DNA of 64,000 nt from Aciduricibacillus chroicocephali (GCF_030762805.1 NZ_CP129113.1:1316001-1380000); one strand, 5' to 3'; shown: positions 36,022 to 46,640, counted from the first letter of the stretch. Program-made: numbers and translations. The notes: a model not told the origin generated them from the sequence alone.

Positions 36022-37203
36022 TTATTGGTGGTTGGTAACAAAACGATGAATTCTCTTAGCTGCTTCTTCAAGCAAATCAAGTGAAGTCGCGTAAGAAAGT
36101 CTAACATTGTCCGGTGCTCCAAAGCTGGACCCAGGTACTAGAGCAACTTTTTCTTCTTCGAGAAGGGCTTCTACCCATTCATCAACATTTTTAAATCCAT
36201 TCATCTTCGCTGCCTCGGCAACATTCGGGAAAATATAGAAAGCGCCCTGTGGCTTAACACAGCTAATTCCTGGAATAGCAGTAATCCAATCATATAGCTT
36301 GTTCAGACGATCTTTGAATACTTCTTGCATTTCAGCAATTGGCTGATTTTCTTCCGCATAGGCGGCAAGAGCAGCATATTGTGAAATCGAAGTCGGATTA
36401 GAAGTTGAATGAGAAGCAAGATTTGTCATTGCCTTTATAATATAAGCAGGACCCGCTGCATAGCCAATACGCCAGCCTGTCATGGAATAAGACTTGGATA
36501 CACCATTGAATACGACTGTGTTTTCCTTCAATTCAGGAGAAAGTTGAGCTATGGAAATATGCGGTTCATCAGAATAAATCAGTTTTTCATAAATTTCATC
36601 GGAAATGATCAGAAGGTCATGTTTCAGACAAACCTCGCCAATCGCTTGAAGCTCATCTTTTGAATAAACAACTCCTGTAGGATTGCTCGGTGAATTAATG
36701 ATTACAGCCTTTGTTCGGTCTGTTATGACCTTCTCAAGCTGATCTGTTGTAACTTTAAAATCATTCTCTTCCAGTGCATCGACAATGACTGGCACGCCAC
36801 CAGCAAGTTTAATCTGTTCAGGATAGCTTACCCAATATGGTGATGGAAGTATAACTTCATCACCATCATTCAGCAATACTTGAAACAGATTGTACAGTGC
36901 ATGCTTCGCTCCAGATGTTACAATGATTTCTTCAGGTTTGTAATCAAGATTGTTGTCGTTCTTGAACTTTCTTGCAATTTCTTCTCTCAGTTCAATAATA
37001 CCGCCAGCCGGTGTATATTTTGTATACCCTTCGTTCATCGCTTTAATTGCTGCTTCAATAATATATTGTGGTGTATTGAAATCAGGTTCACCTGCACCGA
37101 GACCAATGACATCGTGTCCCTGTTTTTTCAATTCTTTCGCCTTTGCAGTAATTGCAAGTGTTTTTGAAGGTGTCAAAGTTTGGACCCGGTTTGCTAGATT
37201 CAT
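36022..37203 (-). CDS. aspB: Aspartate aminotransferase (class I)
   Basis: Encodes 393 residues. PLP Lys lies in NGVSKSYSMTGWRIGY; substrate Arg in VRLSYATS. The N-terminus MNLANRVQTLTPSKTLAITA matches AspB, so ATG 37203 was chosen, although its SD is weak and an upstream in-frame ATG at 37257 exists. It makes aspartate and oxaloacetate by transamination. It lies 50 bases after ypmB. Confidence 0.92.
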   Translation of the reverse strand: MNLANRVQTLTPSKTLAITAKAKELKKQGHDVIGLGAGEPDFNTPQYIIEAAIKAMNEGYTKYTPAGGIIELREEIARKFKNDNNLDYKPEEIIVTSGAKHALYNLFQVLLNDGDEVILPSPYWVSYPEQIKLAGGVPVIVDALEENDFKVTTDQLEKVITDRTKAVIINSPSNPTGVVYSKDELQAIGEVCLKHDLLIISDEIYEKLIYSDEPHISIAQLSPELKENTVVFNGVSKSYSMTGWRIGYAAGPAYIIKAMTNLASHSTSNPTSISQYAALAAYAEENQPIAEMQEVFKDRLNKLYDWITAIPGISCVKPQGAFYIFPNVAEAAKMNGFKNVDEWVEALLEEEKVALVPGSSFGAPDNVRLSYATSLDLLEEAAKRIHRFVTNHQ

Positions 37204-37253
37204 AATATTAAACCAACTTTCTGAATGTTCTAGGTAAAAAAATAACTTCGGCA

Positions 37254-37766
37254 TCAACGGATTGTATTGGAAAGCCGAAATTGTTCTGTAGCAGTGCCGT
37301 CCTTCATGGAGAAGTAGGCAAACCCATAGTGGCCGGAGCCATCTTTATATGTAATCTCCCATAAGGGTTCATTGGCGATCATTGCTGCTGAGGTTTTTAC
37401 AAAAGTACAAGAAGAACAGCTCTCACGCCAAATCTCCTTAACCTTTCCTTCAGCATAAATGTCTTTATCATCAATTATAGCAGGCTTTTCTTTTTTCGCC
37501 ATCGGTATAAAGACAAACTTGCCTTTACCCTTTTTATCCTTGCCCTGGACGATATAATAAGACTTCTTGCTATCGAATCGGTCCACTTGGATGACTTCAG
37601 ACAATCCAGCCTTTCTGATTGCAGTCTTTTCCGCTGCAGCAAAACCTTTTGTTTTGTCATTCAACACCTGATTGTATATGAGTGCTGCCGCAATACACGT
37701 AGCAACCAGGAGAACAGCAATTGCAAAAACAATCAGTTTGCCCCAAGTGAGACTATTTCTTCTCAT
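37254..37766 (-). CDS. ypmB: YpmB-like secreted/membrane-anchored protein (DUF5590)
   Basis: Encodes 170 residues. An N-terminal membrane anchor (about 9-33) is followed by an extracytoplasmic domain with two PepSY-like segments (GFAAAEKTAIRKAGLSEVIQ and WEITYKDGSGHYGFAYFS). The pattern is that of B. subtilis YpmB, of unknown function. ATG 37766 follows AGGAG by 10 bases. The open frame continues upstream for 47 codons, but I regard that part as non-coding because it crosses the dinG terminator. Confidence 0.75.
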   Translation of the reverse strand: MRRNSLTWGKLIVFAIAVLLVATCIAAALIYNQVLNDKTKGFAAAEKTAIRKAGLSEVIQVDRFDSKKSYYIVQGKDKKGKGKFVFIPMAKKEKPAIIDDKDIYAEGKVKEIWRESCSSCTFVKTSAAMIANEPLWEITYKDGSGHYGFAYFSMKDGTATEQFRLSNTIR

Positions 37767-37849
37767 GTGGTACCTGCTCCTGCTCATTTTCTCAACTGCC
37801 TCATTTAAAATTTCATAACCGTCTAAGTATAAAAGTGACGGGTCTATCA

Positions 37850-37870
37850 AAAATGGCCGTAAAGACGGCC
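37850..37870 (-). terminator. Terminator after dinG
   Basis: GGCCGT / ACGGCC with a 4-base loop, then ATTTTTG on the minus strand. It is about 95 bases past the dinG stop; no ypmA gene is seen between. Confidence 0.6.
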
Positions 37871-37966
37871 GCAGCTTAATGACAATGTCGACTATAAACA
37901 TCATCATGTATTATATTTTAATGGATTGCCAAAAAAAAATAAAGAAGAAATGATGCTGCGGCAAAA

Positions 37967-40720
37967 TCAGAACCAGCCTCTTGCTTTTTCTATAAGTTCA
38001 CCAGTCGATCCCGTTACAATTGGTACTTTAGGAACAGAATTCAAAAAATACTTTCCGTAAGAGGATTTTATAATGCGTGTATCACAAATTAATACGAAGC
38101 CCCGATCATGGTTGGATCTGATCAATCGGCCAAATCCTTGTCTGAAACGCAGTACTGCATGGGGAAGCGATAGTTCATAAAAAGGATTTCTCCCCTCTGA
38201 TTCCAATCTCCTAGCTCTTGCTTCATATAAAGGATGATTCGGCGGCTGAAAAGGAAGACGGGCTATGACAAGAGCAGACAGGTCGGCTCCTGGAATATCG
38301 ATTCCTTCCCAGAAAGAGCTGGTACCTAGCAATATGGCCTTTTCATATGATTGGAAATTCTTTGTGAGCCTCACCCTGCTCCCACTCGTAATCCCTTGGG
38401 CGATAAGTGTATAATCCTCATCCTCTAGTATATCACGAAGCAATGCGTGACATTTTTTCAGCATTTCAAAGGATGTAAACAAAATAAGCATTCTGCCCTC
38501 TGTAATTTCAGCGAGTGAAAGAACTGCTTCGCACAAAGAATAGATAAATTCTTCTTCTTCATTCCGGACATCAGGGAAATCTTCAGGGATCAGCATTTGA
38601 ATCTGCTCTTTGAAGCTGAATGGCGATGGGATTACTTTGGAGAAGAAAGAGCCTTCCTGCAAACCAAGCCGCTTTTGTATGAAGTTGAAAGAACCATTCA
38701 TCGTCAGTGTCGCACTTGTAAGGACAACACATTCTTTACGACTGAAGAACATTTCTTCAAGCGGTTCAGCCACAGTTGCTGGTTCACTATATAGGTAAAC
38801 TGCATTCTTTGCCCCTTTTGCTTCTATCTCCGCCCATTTTACATTTAGTCCATCTTGTTTGAAGAACAACAGCTTCAAAGCTGAAATAAATTCTGAAAGC
38901 TGACTGTAAAGCTGCATAAACTCCGGGTTGCTGTCGGCATCTGATATGCTTTTAAGAGCGGTCTCAAGCATCTTATTCAGTTCTTTCAAGCGGAAAATAA
39001 GTCGGTCTGCCATCTCTTTAATACCAAGCCATTTCCGGTCCTGTTGTCCCTTTCCAGGGAAAGCACTTTGCATTCTTCCGATATCTGTATAACCACGGCC
39101 TCTTGACGAAACATAGGAAAAGATATGCCTAAATAACGCATCAAGGTCATGTTGCGCATCTTGATATACACGGTTCCATGTTGCTGGACTAATAGATAGC
39201 GCGATTTCCGGAGAGGACATTCTCATATCTGTCCAGAAAGAATCATCCCATTCCCCAAGATTGTTTAAAGCGTACTGAATTTGAACGTAATCAAGCTTTA
39301 ACCCGAATCTGCGTGCAGCCGCACTCTCAAATTGGTGTGCTTCATCGATAATACATCTGGAGTACGAAGGCAGAAGCGCATTATCAGAGAAGAGATCTGT
39401 GCAGAGCAGTGCATGATTCGTCAATATGAGATGGGCTTCTTCTGCTTTTTTTCGCGCGTAATTATAATGACTGAAATAGTTGTCTCTATAAGTAACCTGT
39501 TCTGCCTCTGCGCATATTTTCTTGTAAAAATGATAACCATTCGAAGGAAGCTGAATTTCGTCAATATCGCCTGTCTCCGTCTCTGTCAACCAAACGAGTA
39601 GGATTGCTTTAGAAAGGGCAATATCATAGTTGCCCACTCCCCGTTCCAGTTCTTGTGACAAACGCTGCAGGCTGACATAATGATATTTCCCTTTCAAAAT
39701 GGCTGCTCTTACTTCAAAAAACAGCAGCTTCCGGAGCATTGGAATATCTTTTTCCATGAGCTGATTTTGCAGCTGGGTCGTATGCGTGCTAATAACAATT
39801 TGCTCATTACGCTTCATTGCTTCGTATGCAGCGGGGATTAGATAACCGAATGTTTTTCCTATTCCTGTGCCCGCCTCAATAATAGCATGTTCCTTTGACT
39901 CAAAAGCATCATAGATCAGTTCAGCCATTTCCTTCTGTCCCGGACGATCCTCATAAATGCCGAATACTTCATGTAATTTTGCTGTATCGCTGAAAAGATC
40001 ATCAATAAAGCCCCCGAAAGCGCCTGTTGACTGTTCAGCTGTATTTATTGGTTGGACAGGCTTCTTATAAGCTATGCCATTATATACTGCAATCGAAGAA
40101 TCATGTTCCGGCTCAGCCGAAGCCTCCTGTTTTCGCTTTTCTAGCAGATAGCTCAGGTTAGATTTTAGTCTCTTTTCAATTTTTTGAAGGCCGGAAGCCG
40201 TCTCCCCAGGGAGTGCCATCAGCTTTTCGCGAAGCTTCAAAAACAAGAGTGCAGTTACATAGGCGTCACTAAGAGCTCTGTGCGGTGCATCATGATGAAT
40301 ATCCAAATATGCAGCTATATTGGATAATTTATAACTGTCCGCCTGAGGATAAAGGATTCGGGACATTTCAACCGTATCAATTACAGGACAGGTTAATTTT
40401 CCATAACCGCAAGCTGCTAGCTCATCGTTTAAAAAACCAAGATCGAATGGGACATTATGGGCGATGAGAACGGCTTTATCAAACTTCCCTTTTATTTCTT
40501 TTGCAACCTCTTCAAAGGGAGGTGCGTTTGCTACATCCTCATCTTTTATGCCTGTTAATGACGAAATAAAATTCGGAATTGGCTTTCCCGGGTTCAGGAA
40601 GGTAGAATACTGGTCAGTGATCTGACCATCAACAATTGTTACAATCCCGGCTTCAATAATTTTATCCGTCTTGCCGGAATGTCCGGTTGTTTCTAAATCA
40701 ACAACGACATATTTCTCCAC
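37967..40720 (-). CDS. dinG: DinG-family protein: 3'-5' exonuclease fused to XPD-like helicase
   Basis: Encodes 917 residues. The N-terminal DnaQ-type exonuclease (about 1-165) has D8/E10 in VVDLETTG and HNVPFDLGFL. The XPD-like helicase follows, with Walker A AGTGIGKTFG near 280 and DEAH near 455. This is the Firmicute DinG architecture; the B. subtilis protein is an active exonuclease. GTG 40720 follows GGAGGTGAT. The family's iron-sulfur cysteines are not obvious here, as in other Gram-positive members. Confidence 0.9.
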   Translation of the reverse strand: MEKYVVVDLETTGHSGKTDKIIEAGIVTIVDGQITDQYSTFLNPGKPIPNFISSLTGIKDEDVANAPPFEEVAKEIKGKFDKAVLIAHNVPFDLGFLNDELAACGYGKLTCPVIDTVEMSRILYPQADSYKLSNIAAYLDIHHDAPHRALSDAYVTALLFLKLREKLMALPGETASGLQKIEKRLKSNLSYLLEKRKQEASAEPEHDSSIAVYNGIAYKKPVQPINTAEQSTGAFGGFIDDLFSDTAKLHEVFGIYEDRPGQKEMAELIYDAFESKEHAIIEAGTGIGKTFGYLIPAAYEAMKRNEQIVISTHTTQLQNQLMEKDIPMLRKLLFFEVRAAILKGKYHYVSLQRLSQELERGVGNYDIALSKAILLVWLTETETGDIDEIQLPSNGYHFYKKICAEAEQVTYRDNYFSHYNYARKKAEEAHLILTNHALLCTDLFSDNALLPSYSRCIIDEAHQFESAAARRFGLKLDYVQIQYALNNLGEWDDSFWTDMRMSSPEIALSISPATWNRVYQDAQHDLDALFRHIFSYVSSRGRGYTDIGRMQSAFPGKGQQDRKWLGIKEMADRLIFRLKELNKMLETALKSISDADSNPEFMQLYSQLSEFISALKLLFFKQDGLNVKWAEIEAKGAKNAVYLYSEPATVAEPLEEMFFSRKECVVLTSATLTMNGSFNFIQKRLGLQEGSFFSKVIPSPFSFKEQIQMLIPEDFPDVRNEEEEFIYSLCEAVLSLAEITEGRMLILFTSFEMLKKCHALLRDILEDEDYTLIAQGITSGSRVRLTKNFQSYEKAILLGTSSFWEGIDIPGADLSALVIARLPFQPPNHPLYEARARRLESEGRNPFYELSLPHAVLRFRQGFGRLIRSNHDRGFVLICDTRIIKSSYGKYFLNSVPKVPIVTGSTGELIEKARGWF

Positions 40721-40762
40721 ATTGCATCACCTCCGACCGTTCAACTTATATGTATAACGACA

Positions 40763-40793
40763 AAAGCTCTTATCAAAGACAGATAAGAGCTTT
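40763..40793 (-). terminator. Terminator of the dapB-to-panD operon
   Basis: Perfect 12-bp stem AAAGCTCTTATC / GATAAGAGCTTT, followed on the minus strand by TTGTCG. It lies between panD and dinG. Confidence 0.75.
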
Positions 40794-40807
40794 CATGCAA
40801 AGAATGT

Positions 40808-41191
40808 TTATCTGCAAGTGAGTGGCGGTTCCTGATCAATGAGATCGATGACCTTATTGTTTTCATCCATTATTGCCACTTTCGGACGATGATTCGCCAA
40901 TTCACTTTCCTCTATCATAGCATAAGTGACGATAATGACAGTATCGCCTTTTTGTACCAGTCTGGCAGCCGCTCCGTTTAAACAAATAATACCAGAGCCT
41001 GCTTCTCCTGGTATAACATATGTCTCTAATCTTGCACCATTGTTATTATTTACAACTTGAACTTTTTCATGGGGCAGGATATCAACTTGTTCTAATATTG
41101 CAGAATCTATTGTTATGCTTCCGACATAGTTCAAGTCTGCTTCCGTTACACGTGCCCGGTGAATCTTCGCCTTCATCATCGTACGATACAT
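40808..41191 (-). CDS. panD: Aspartate 1-decarboxylase proenzyme
   Basis: Encodes 127 residues. Self-cleavage occurs at G24-S25 (YVGSITID), giving the pyruvoyl cofactor on Ser25. It also has [10 protein letters not shown] and [11 protein letters not shown]. It makes beta-alanine for pantothenate. ATG 41191 has AAAGGGAG 7 bases upstream. It is the last gene of panB-panC-panD. Confidence 0.95.
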   Translation of the reverse strand: MYRTMMKAKIHRARVTEADLNYVGSITIDSAILEQVDILPHEKVQVVNNNNGARLETYVIPGEAGSGIICLNGAAARLVQKGDTVIIVTYAMIEESELANHRPKVAIMDENNKVIDLIDQEPPLTCR

Positions 41192-41217
41192 GCGAAATCT
41201 CCCTTTCATGTTGTTAC

Positions 41218-42057
41218 TTAAACATCAAAAATGACATTATCAATTAATCGCGCACCGGAAAATTTCACAGCAGTAGCTAGAATCATTTTACCACGAGGTT
41301 CTTCTTTGGCAATAAGATCCGGATAGCTTAAGCACTCGACATAATCAATCGTACCCGAAGTATTCTTTGTAATCAATTGCTTTACCTGCTCTGTAACTTC
41401 TTTTGTATTAATAGAAGGATCTTTGCTAAGCTGTTCTCCAGCTATCAAAGCTCTATATATGGCAGGTGCCTCTTCTCTTTCTTTCTCTGTCAGGAAAACA
41501 TTACGGCTGCTCTTTGCCAGTCCATCTGCTTCTCTAACAGTTGGAACACCAATCAGCTCAAGCGGGAAATTCAAATCTTCACAGAACGACTGGACTACAG
41601 CGAATTGCTGAGCATCCTTTAATCCCATATATACATGATCCGGTCTCACTATATTGAATAGTTTAGCAAGAACTGTCACTACGCCGTCAAAATGACCTGG
41701 TCTTGAAGCACCGCAAAGAATATCCGTCCGCTTATTCATCGAGAGAGAAACCCGCATTTCATGTGGATACATCGATTGAACTGAAGGGATGAACAAATAA
41801 TCAATGCCAGCTTTTTCAGCCAGTGCCGCATCTCTTTCTTCATCTCGAGGATATTTTTCAAAATCTTCTCCAGGTCCGAACTGGAGCGGATTTACAAAAA
41901 TGCTCGCTACTGCTATATCGTTTTCAGCAGATGCACGGTCCATTAACGATAGATGCCCCTCATGGAAGTAACCCATTGTAGGAACATAACCGATTGTATT
42001 AAGCTTATGCTCGTCTAAAATTTTGCGCAAAGCCTCAGGTGTTCTTAGAATATCCAT
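41218..42057 (-). CDS. panC: Pantothenate synthetase
   Basis: Encodes 279 residues. The ATP site is [17 protein letters not shown] (HxGH-like); also [20 protein letters not shown] and KSSRNVFLT (KMSKS-like loop). It joins pantoate and beta-alanine with ATP. It lies between panB and panD in one operon. Confidence 0.96.
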   Translation of the reverse strand: MDILRTPEALRKILDEHKLNTIGYVPTMGYFHEGHLSLMDRASAENDIAVASIFVNPLQFGPGEDFEKYPRDEERDAALAEKAGIDYLFIPSVQSMYPHEMRVSLSMNKRTDILCGASRPGHFDGVVTVLAKLFNIVRPDHVYMGLKDAQQFAVVQSFCEDLNFPLELIGVPTVREADGLAKSSRNVFLTEKEREEAPAIYRALIAGEQLSKDPSINTKEVTEQVKQLITKNTSGTIDYVECLSYPDLIAKEEPRGKMILATAVKFSGARLIDNVIFDV

Positions 42058-42082
42058 AATTACCCCCTTCTTTTTCGTTTCA

Positions 42083-42889
42083 CTATTTCAAAAAAACATG
42101 TTCATCATCTGGGAACATGCCGGATTTCACTTGCTCTACATAAGTTCCAATAGCTTCTGAAGCAATATTGTTCAAGTCAGCATACCCTTTAGCAAACTTT
42201 GCCAGCCGGTCTACTCCATATTTAAGTAAATCATGGTATACAAGAACTTGACCGTCACAGCCTCTACCTGAGCCAATACCAATTGTCGGGATGCTGACTT
42301 TCCCGGTAATCTCATTTGCAAGCGGTTCTGGGATGCATTCCAGCAAAAGACCAACGGCACCGGACTTTTCAGCCTCCAATGCCTCACGCAAAATACGGGC
42401 AGCTGCTTCCTCACTTCGCCCCTGCACTTTATAGCCTCCGTAAACATTCACTGATTGAGGCATGAGACCCAAATGAATGATGACAGGAATACCGCCGTTT
42501 GTAAGCCGCTCAGTCAATTCTAGAATATTCTCCGTACCGCCTTCTATTTTTAGTGCATTGGCTCCAGACTCCCTGAAAAGGCGAGCAGCATTGTTCACGG
42601 CCGACTCAAGAGATGCATGACAGGACATGAAAGGCATATCAACGACAATATAAGTATCCTTTGCACCACGCTTCACAGCTTTTGCATGATGAAGCATATC
42701 ATCCAAGGTCACTTGTACTGTCGATTCATAACCAAGAACGACCATGCCCAATGAATCACCTACAAGAATCATATCAACATCTGCAGCTTCAGCCATTTTG
42801 GCGGATGGATAATCATAGGCGGTTACCATTGCAATCGGCTTTCCTTCCTTTTTCATCGTCTGAAAATCATTTATCCTCAGCATTCTCAT
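42083..42889 (-). CDS. panB: Ketopantoate hydroxymethyltransferase
   Basis: Encodes 268 residues. MVTAYDYPSAKMAE, VGDSLGMVVLGYESTVQVT (Mg2+ Asp) and GGTENILE match the family. It adds a hydroxymethyl group from methylene-tetrahydrofolate to ketoisovalerate. Its 5' end overlaps birA by about 23 bases. ATG 42889 was chosen because TGAGG lies 6 bases upstream; ATG 42883 and 42895 are alternatives. Confidence 0.95.
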   Translation of the reverse strand: MRMLRINDFQTMKKEGKPIAMVTAYDYPSAKMAEAADVDMILVGDSLGMVVLGYESTVQVTLDDMLHHAKAVKRGAKDTYIVVDMPFMSCHASLESAVNNAARLFRESGANALKIEGGTENILELTERLTNGGIPVIIHLGLMPQSVNVYGGYKVQGRSEEAAARILREALEAEKSGAVGLLLECIPEPLANEITGKVSIPTIGIGSGRGCDGQVLVYHDLLKYGVDRLAKFAKGYADLNNIASEAIGTYVEQVKSGMFPDDEHVFLK

Positions 42890-43874
42890 TACCATCCTCA
42901 AACCACTTTATTTCTGCGGAATACAGCTTAGTCTCATGCCCTTCCCGATCTGTCGCGAGCAAAGCTCCATCCTCAGCAATACCAAGAAATTCAGAACGCC
43001 ACTCATCCTGCATCGTTTTGATGTCAATCATTTCACCAATCTTGAAACCATAGCTTTCCCATTTTTCTTTTACCTCTGGGAAGCCGTTTTCGATATACGA
43101 TTCATAAGCATGTTCAAAAGTTTGAAGAATCTGCTGAATCAGCTCTTTTATATCCCATTCCTTGCCGCTTTCAGCACGGATTGATGTAGCCTTGTAACTG
43201 ATGTTTTCAGGCAATTCTACTTCTGCCTGGTTTACATTAATCCCCATGCCAATAACTACATATTGGATTTGATCCTGCTCAGCTTGCATTTCGGTTAAAA
43301 TGCCTGCTGTCTTCTTGCCATTAATCAGAATATCATTCGGCCATTTGATTTGTGGACGTACACCAATATGTTCATTCACAACATCAGCAAGAACAGTTGC
43401 TGCCAATAAAGTAAGCTGGGCTGCAAGATATGGCAACAGTTGAGGGCGAAGAATCATACTGAGCCAAATCCCTTTCCCGGGAGCTGAATGCCATTCCCGG
43501 TTCATGCGTCCTTTCCCTTTCGTCTGCTCATCGGCTATGATAACTGTTCCATGTGCCGCTCCATCACGGGCAGTCTGATGGGCAAGGAACTGAGTCGAAT
43601 CAATGGATTCTCTATGAATGATTGTCTTGCCAAGCCACTTAGTTTTAAGGCCCCACTGTAAAGTGTTCTCACTCAATTTATCCGGAAAACTAATGATTCG
43701 GTATCCTTTACGAGACTTGCCTTCAATTTCATAACCGTCTTTCTCTAGTTCTTTCATATGCTTCCATATTGCACTTCGAGAAATGTTCAGCTGCTCTGAA
43801 AGTTTCTGGCCCGATATGTACTGGTCCTTATTCTCTTCTAGAAGCGCAATTAATCGGTTGCGGTTGGATTCCAT
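42867..43874 (-). CDS. birA: Biotin ligase and biotin-operon repressor BirA
   Basis: Encodes 335 residues. An N-terminal winged HTH (SGQKLSEQLNISRSAIWKHM) precedes the ligase domain with the biotin loop KGKGRMNREWHSAPGKG and KWPNDILINGKKTAGIL. It biotinylates carboxylases and represses biotin synthesis. ATG 43874 was chosen because AAAGGA lies 9 bases upstream; ATG 43883 abuts the SD. It overlaps cca by about 25 bases. Confidence 0.93.
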   Translation of the reverse strand: MESNRNRLIALLEENKDQYISGQKLSEQLNISRSAIWKHMKELEKDGYEIEGKSRKGYRIISFPDKLSENTLQWGLKTKWLGKTIIHRESIDSTQFLAHQTARDGAAHGTVIIADEQTKGKGRMNREWHSAPGKGIWLSMILRPQLLPYLAAQLTLLAATVLADVVNEHIGVRPQIKWPNDILINGKKTAGILTEMQAEQDQIQYVVIGMGINVNQAEVELPENISYKATSIRAESGKEWDIKELIQQILQTFEHAYESYIENGFPEVKEKWESYGFKIGEMIDIKTMQDEWRSEFLGIAEDGALLATDREGHETKLYSAEIKWFEDGNENAEDK

Positions 43875-45052
43875 TTTATCCATTCCTTTAAATCTATTTT
43901 CGAATTATTTACTTTACCCTCAATCACAGCACGTTCCATTTTGAGTATTAGCTCATGAATCCAGCGGCCTTTCTCTCTCTTTGGATATATAGAAACGATA
44001 TCTTCACCTTTGAGAACGAGCTCGTTTTTTGATCGGATTGGCAAAAGAGCTCGCTTAGAAGCAAAATCACTTGCAGCAATAGGTTCTTCTTGTTCGAGGT
44101 TCCTAATCAAAGCTCTGAAAGACTCATCAAGAGCTTCATCAAGTCTGTATACGAGCCAGCGATCAACGCCATTCTGTTCATATTGCTTCCAAGCCTCAAC
44201 AAGTGCTAACGCTTCCCGCCTAACCTTGTTGGAAGACTTCCATGCTGTTGTCCAGTCGTTGATTGGAATTTCAGGCTGCAATATATGACAGTATGCAATC
44301 AGACAGGAAAAGGCAGGGAAAGCATGAAGCGGCCTATTAAAACGTGAAAGAAGGGTACTATTATTTTTGAAAATCGGTAGCTGCTCTTCTATTCCAAGGG
44401 ATAGAAGGTAATCAAAACTGAAATCAACATGTTCACCTGCCGCCCATTTCTCCATTTCAGCAGCCATCCGTTCCACGGCAAGGTAAACAATGTCTTCTTT
44501 CAGAATTTCCATTGCTTTAAGCGTATCAGGTTCTATTGCAAAGCCAAGCTGGCTTGAAAATCTGAGTGCACGCAAAATACGCAGTGCATCTTCCCTGAAG
44601 CGCTCCTCGCCCGCTCCAACTGTGCGAATGAGACGTTTTTCAAGGTCTTTGCGACCGCTGAACAAGTCGATCAGTTTGCCGTTTTTGTCCATTGCCAAAG
44701 CATTGATTGTAAAATCCCGACGTTTCAAATCTTCATCGATTTGTCGAACAAACTGAACAGAATCAGGATGGCGCTTATCCGAATAACCACTTTCTGTTCT
44801 GAATGTAGTCACCTCATAAGACTCTCCATCATGACGCACAATCACCGTACCATGCTCAATCCCTACCGGAATGACCTTCTCAAAAATATTGCATACCTCT
44901 TCCGGTGTCGCTGAAGTTGCAATATCAATATCGTGAAGAGGCCGCCCAAGCTGGTAATCTCGGACACATCCACCGACAAAAAAGGCTTCGAATCCATGTT
45001 CTTCGAGTTTTTCCAAAATCGGCAAAGCAGGCAAAAAAAGCCCATTTAGCAT
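43850..45052 (-). CDS. cca: tRNA CCA-adding enzyme
   Basis: Encodes 400 residues, class II. The nucleotidyltransferase site is FFVGGCVRDYQLGRPLHDIDI (DxD), then RRDFTINALA and RFREDALRILRALRFSSQLG. It builds or repairs the tRNA 3' CCA. ATG 45052 follows AAGGAGTG; the longer frame reads into bshA. It is coupled to birA by overlap. Confidence 0.95.
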   Translation of the reverse strand: MLNGLFLPALPILEKLEEHGFEAFFVGGCVRDYQLGRPLHDIDIATSATPEEVCNIFEKVIPVGIEHGTVIVRHDGESYEVTTFRTESGYSDKRHPDSVQFVRQIDEDLKRRDFTINALAMDKNGKLIDLFSGRKDLEKRLIRTVGAGEERFREDALRILRALRFSSQLGFAIEPDTLKAMEILKEDIVYLAVERMAAEMEKWAAGEHVDFSFDYLLSLGIEEQLPIFKNNSTLLSRFNRPLHAFPAFSCLIAYCHILQPEIPINDWTTAWKSSNKVRREALALVEAWKQYEQNGVDRWLVYRLDEALDESFRALIRNLEQEEPIAASDFASKRALLPIRSKNELVLKGEDIVSIYPKREKGRWIHELILKMERAVIEGKVNNSKIDLKEWIKWNPTATD

Positions 45053-45068
45053 TATGCCCACTCCTTTT

Positions 45069-46184
45069 TTAACACCCATCGTACAGTGACTCATATTGCT
45101 TCACAATCTCTGATGAATGGAAGCGGGTAATTACGTCTTCATATCCAGATTCTTGCAATTTGCTGTGAAGCTCTGGATCATCCAGCATCTTGATTGCATA
45201 ATCAGCCGCCTTTTCCGTGTCCCCAACTTCAACAATATATCCTGTTTCTCCATGTCGAATTACCTCAGGGATGCCACCGACATTTGTGCCGATACATGGC
45301 ACTTTGCAAGCCATTGCTTCAAGCAGGACAAGACCAAAGCTCTCTTTTTCCGACATGAGCAAATGCAAGTCTGCCATAGATAGGAGCTCACTGACATTTT
45401 TCTGTTTGCCGAGGAAAAGAGTTTTATCCTGTAGGTTAAGGTCTTCTACAAGTCGCAGTGCATCCGAATATTCGGGACCATCCCCCACCATTAAAAGCTT
45501 AGCCGGCAGCCGTTCTGCAACTTTTGCAAAAGTATGGATAATGTCCGGAATGCGCTTGACCTGACGGAAATTAGAAACATGAATGACGACCTTTTCATGA
45601 GGTTCAATTCCATATTTCTCTTTCATATCAGGTAATTCTTTTGGATGGTATTCTTTTTCGTTCACAAAATTGTACACTGTCTTAATTTCTTTGTCAGTAC
45701 CAAGCATATCGCTTGTTTGACTTGCAAGACTATCGGAAACGGCAGTTACGACGTCTGACTGTTCAATGGCATATTTGATCATCTTCTTAAAAATCTGATC
45801 GATGCCAAGAACAGTAATATCGGTACCGTGCAATGTCGTGACAATTTTCACCGAATGTTCTGCTATGTTTTTAGCCAAAATGGCACTGACTGCATGCGGC
45901 ATAGCATAATGAACATGCAGTACATCAAGTTTCTCCTGGTCAATCACTTCCGCCATCTTGGACGCGAGTGCAAGGTCATAAGGTGGGTACTGGAAAACTG
46001 GATAATGACTCATTTCCACTTCATGATAGAAAATGGCTGGATGAACATGGTTTAGCCGAAAAGGCATGCTTGACGTAATGAAGTGGATTTCATGTCCTGC
46101 TTCAGCAAGCAGCATGCCCAGCTCGGTTGCGATAATACCGGAACCGCCAACTGTCGGATAACATGTAATGCCGATTTTCTTCAT
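45069..46184 (-). CDS. bshA: N-acetylglucosaminyl L-malate synthase BshA (bacillithiol pathway)
   Basis: GT4 enzyme of 371 residues. [23 protein letters not shown] opens it, with [11 protein letters not shown] and [18 protein letters not shown] (nucleotide-sugar Glu pair). It makes GlcNAc-malate, the first step of bacillithiol. It starts inside the mgsA stop (ATGA overlap). The next pathway gene, bshB1, which usually lies between mgsA and bshA, is not here. Confidence 0.93.
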   Translation of the reverse strand: MKKIGITCYPTVGGSGIIATELGMLLAEAGHEIHFITSSMPFRLNHVHPAIFYHEVEMSHYPVFQYPPYDLALASKMAEVIDQEKLDVLHVHYAMPHAVSAILAKNIAEHSVKIVTTLHGTDITVLGIDQIFKKMIKYAIEQSDVVTAVSDSLASQTSDMLGTDKEIKTVYNFVNEKEYHPKELPDMKEKYGIEPHEKVVIHVSNFRQVKRIPDIIHTFAKVAERLPAKLLMVGDGPEYSDALRLVEDLNLQDKTLFLGKQKNVSELLSMADLHLLMSEKESFGLVLLEAMACKVPCIGTNVGGIPEVIRHGETGYIVEVGDTEKAADYAIKMLDDPELHSKLQESGYEDVITRFHSSEIVKQYESLYDGC

Positions 46185-46603
46185 AGACCCATGTCCTTCC
46201 TTTTCTGTTCCTTAACAATTTCTCGCCATTTGAAATTGCCTCGTTCCACTCCTGAAAGAAGGATTTCCGCTGCTGCCAGATTGGTTGCGAGCGGAATCAT
46301 GTGAACATCGGAAAGGCGCATCAGCGCACTGACATCAGGTTCGTGGGGCTGCGCTGTTAGCGGGTCCCTGAAGAAGATGACCATATCAAGTTCATTGCTT
46401 GCTATCATTGCGCCAATTTGCTGGTCTCCGCCAAGCGGTCCGGACTGGTAGCAATGAATATCAAGACCAGTCGCTTCACTGATCATTCTTCCAGTTGTCC
46501 CGGTTGCAAACAAATGATGTTTATCGAGCACATGTTTGTATGCAATCGCGAAATTGATGATAGATTCTTTTTTCTTGTCATGTGCAATAAGTGCAATATT
46601 CAT
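46181..46603 (-). CDS. mgsA: Methylglyoxal synthase
   Basis: Encodes 140 residues. [24 protein letters not shown] (catalytic Asp in GGDQQ) and [14 protein letters not shown] match the family. It turns dihydroxyacetone phosphate into methylglyoxal, a toxic aldehyde. The product links to the adhA/MerR detoxification pair and to bacillithiol from bshA next door. It overlaps bshA by 4 bases. Confidence 0.96.
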   Translation of the reverse strand: MNIALIAHDKKKESIINFAIAYKHVLDKHHLFATGTTGRMISEATGLDIHCYQSGPLGGDQQIGAMIASNELDMVIFFRDPLTAQPHEPDVSALMRLSDVHMIPLATNLAAAEILLSGVERGNFKWREIVKEQKRKDMGL

Positions 46604-46640
46604 TTAAAGCACCGCCCCTTTGCAGCTTTTTGCTTATTTT

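Noticed and set aside
37767-37907. N-terminal extension of the ypmB frame by 47 codons
   Set aside because: It has no SD, crosses the dinG terminator and does not resemble YpmB or YpmA; the ATG at 37766 has a good SD.
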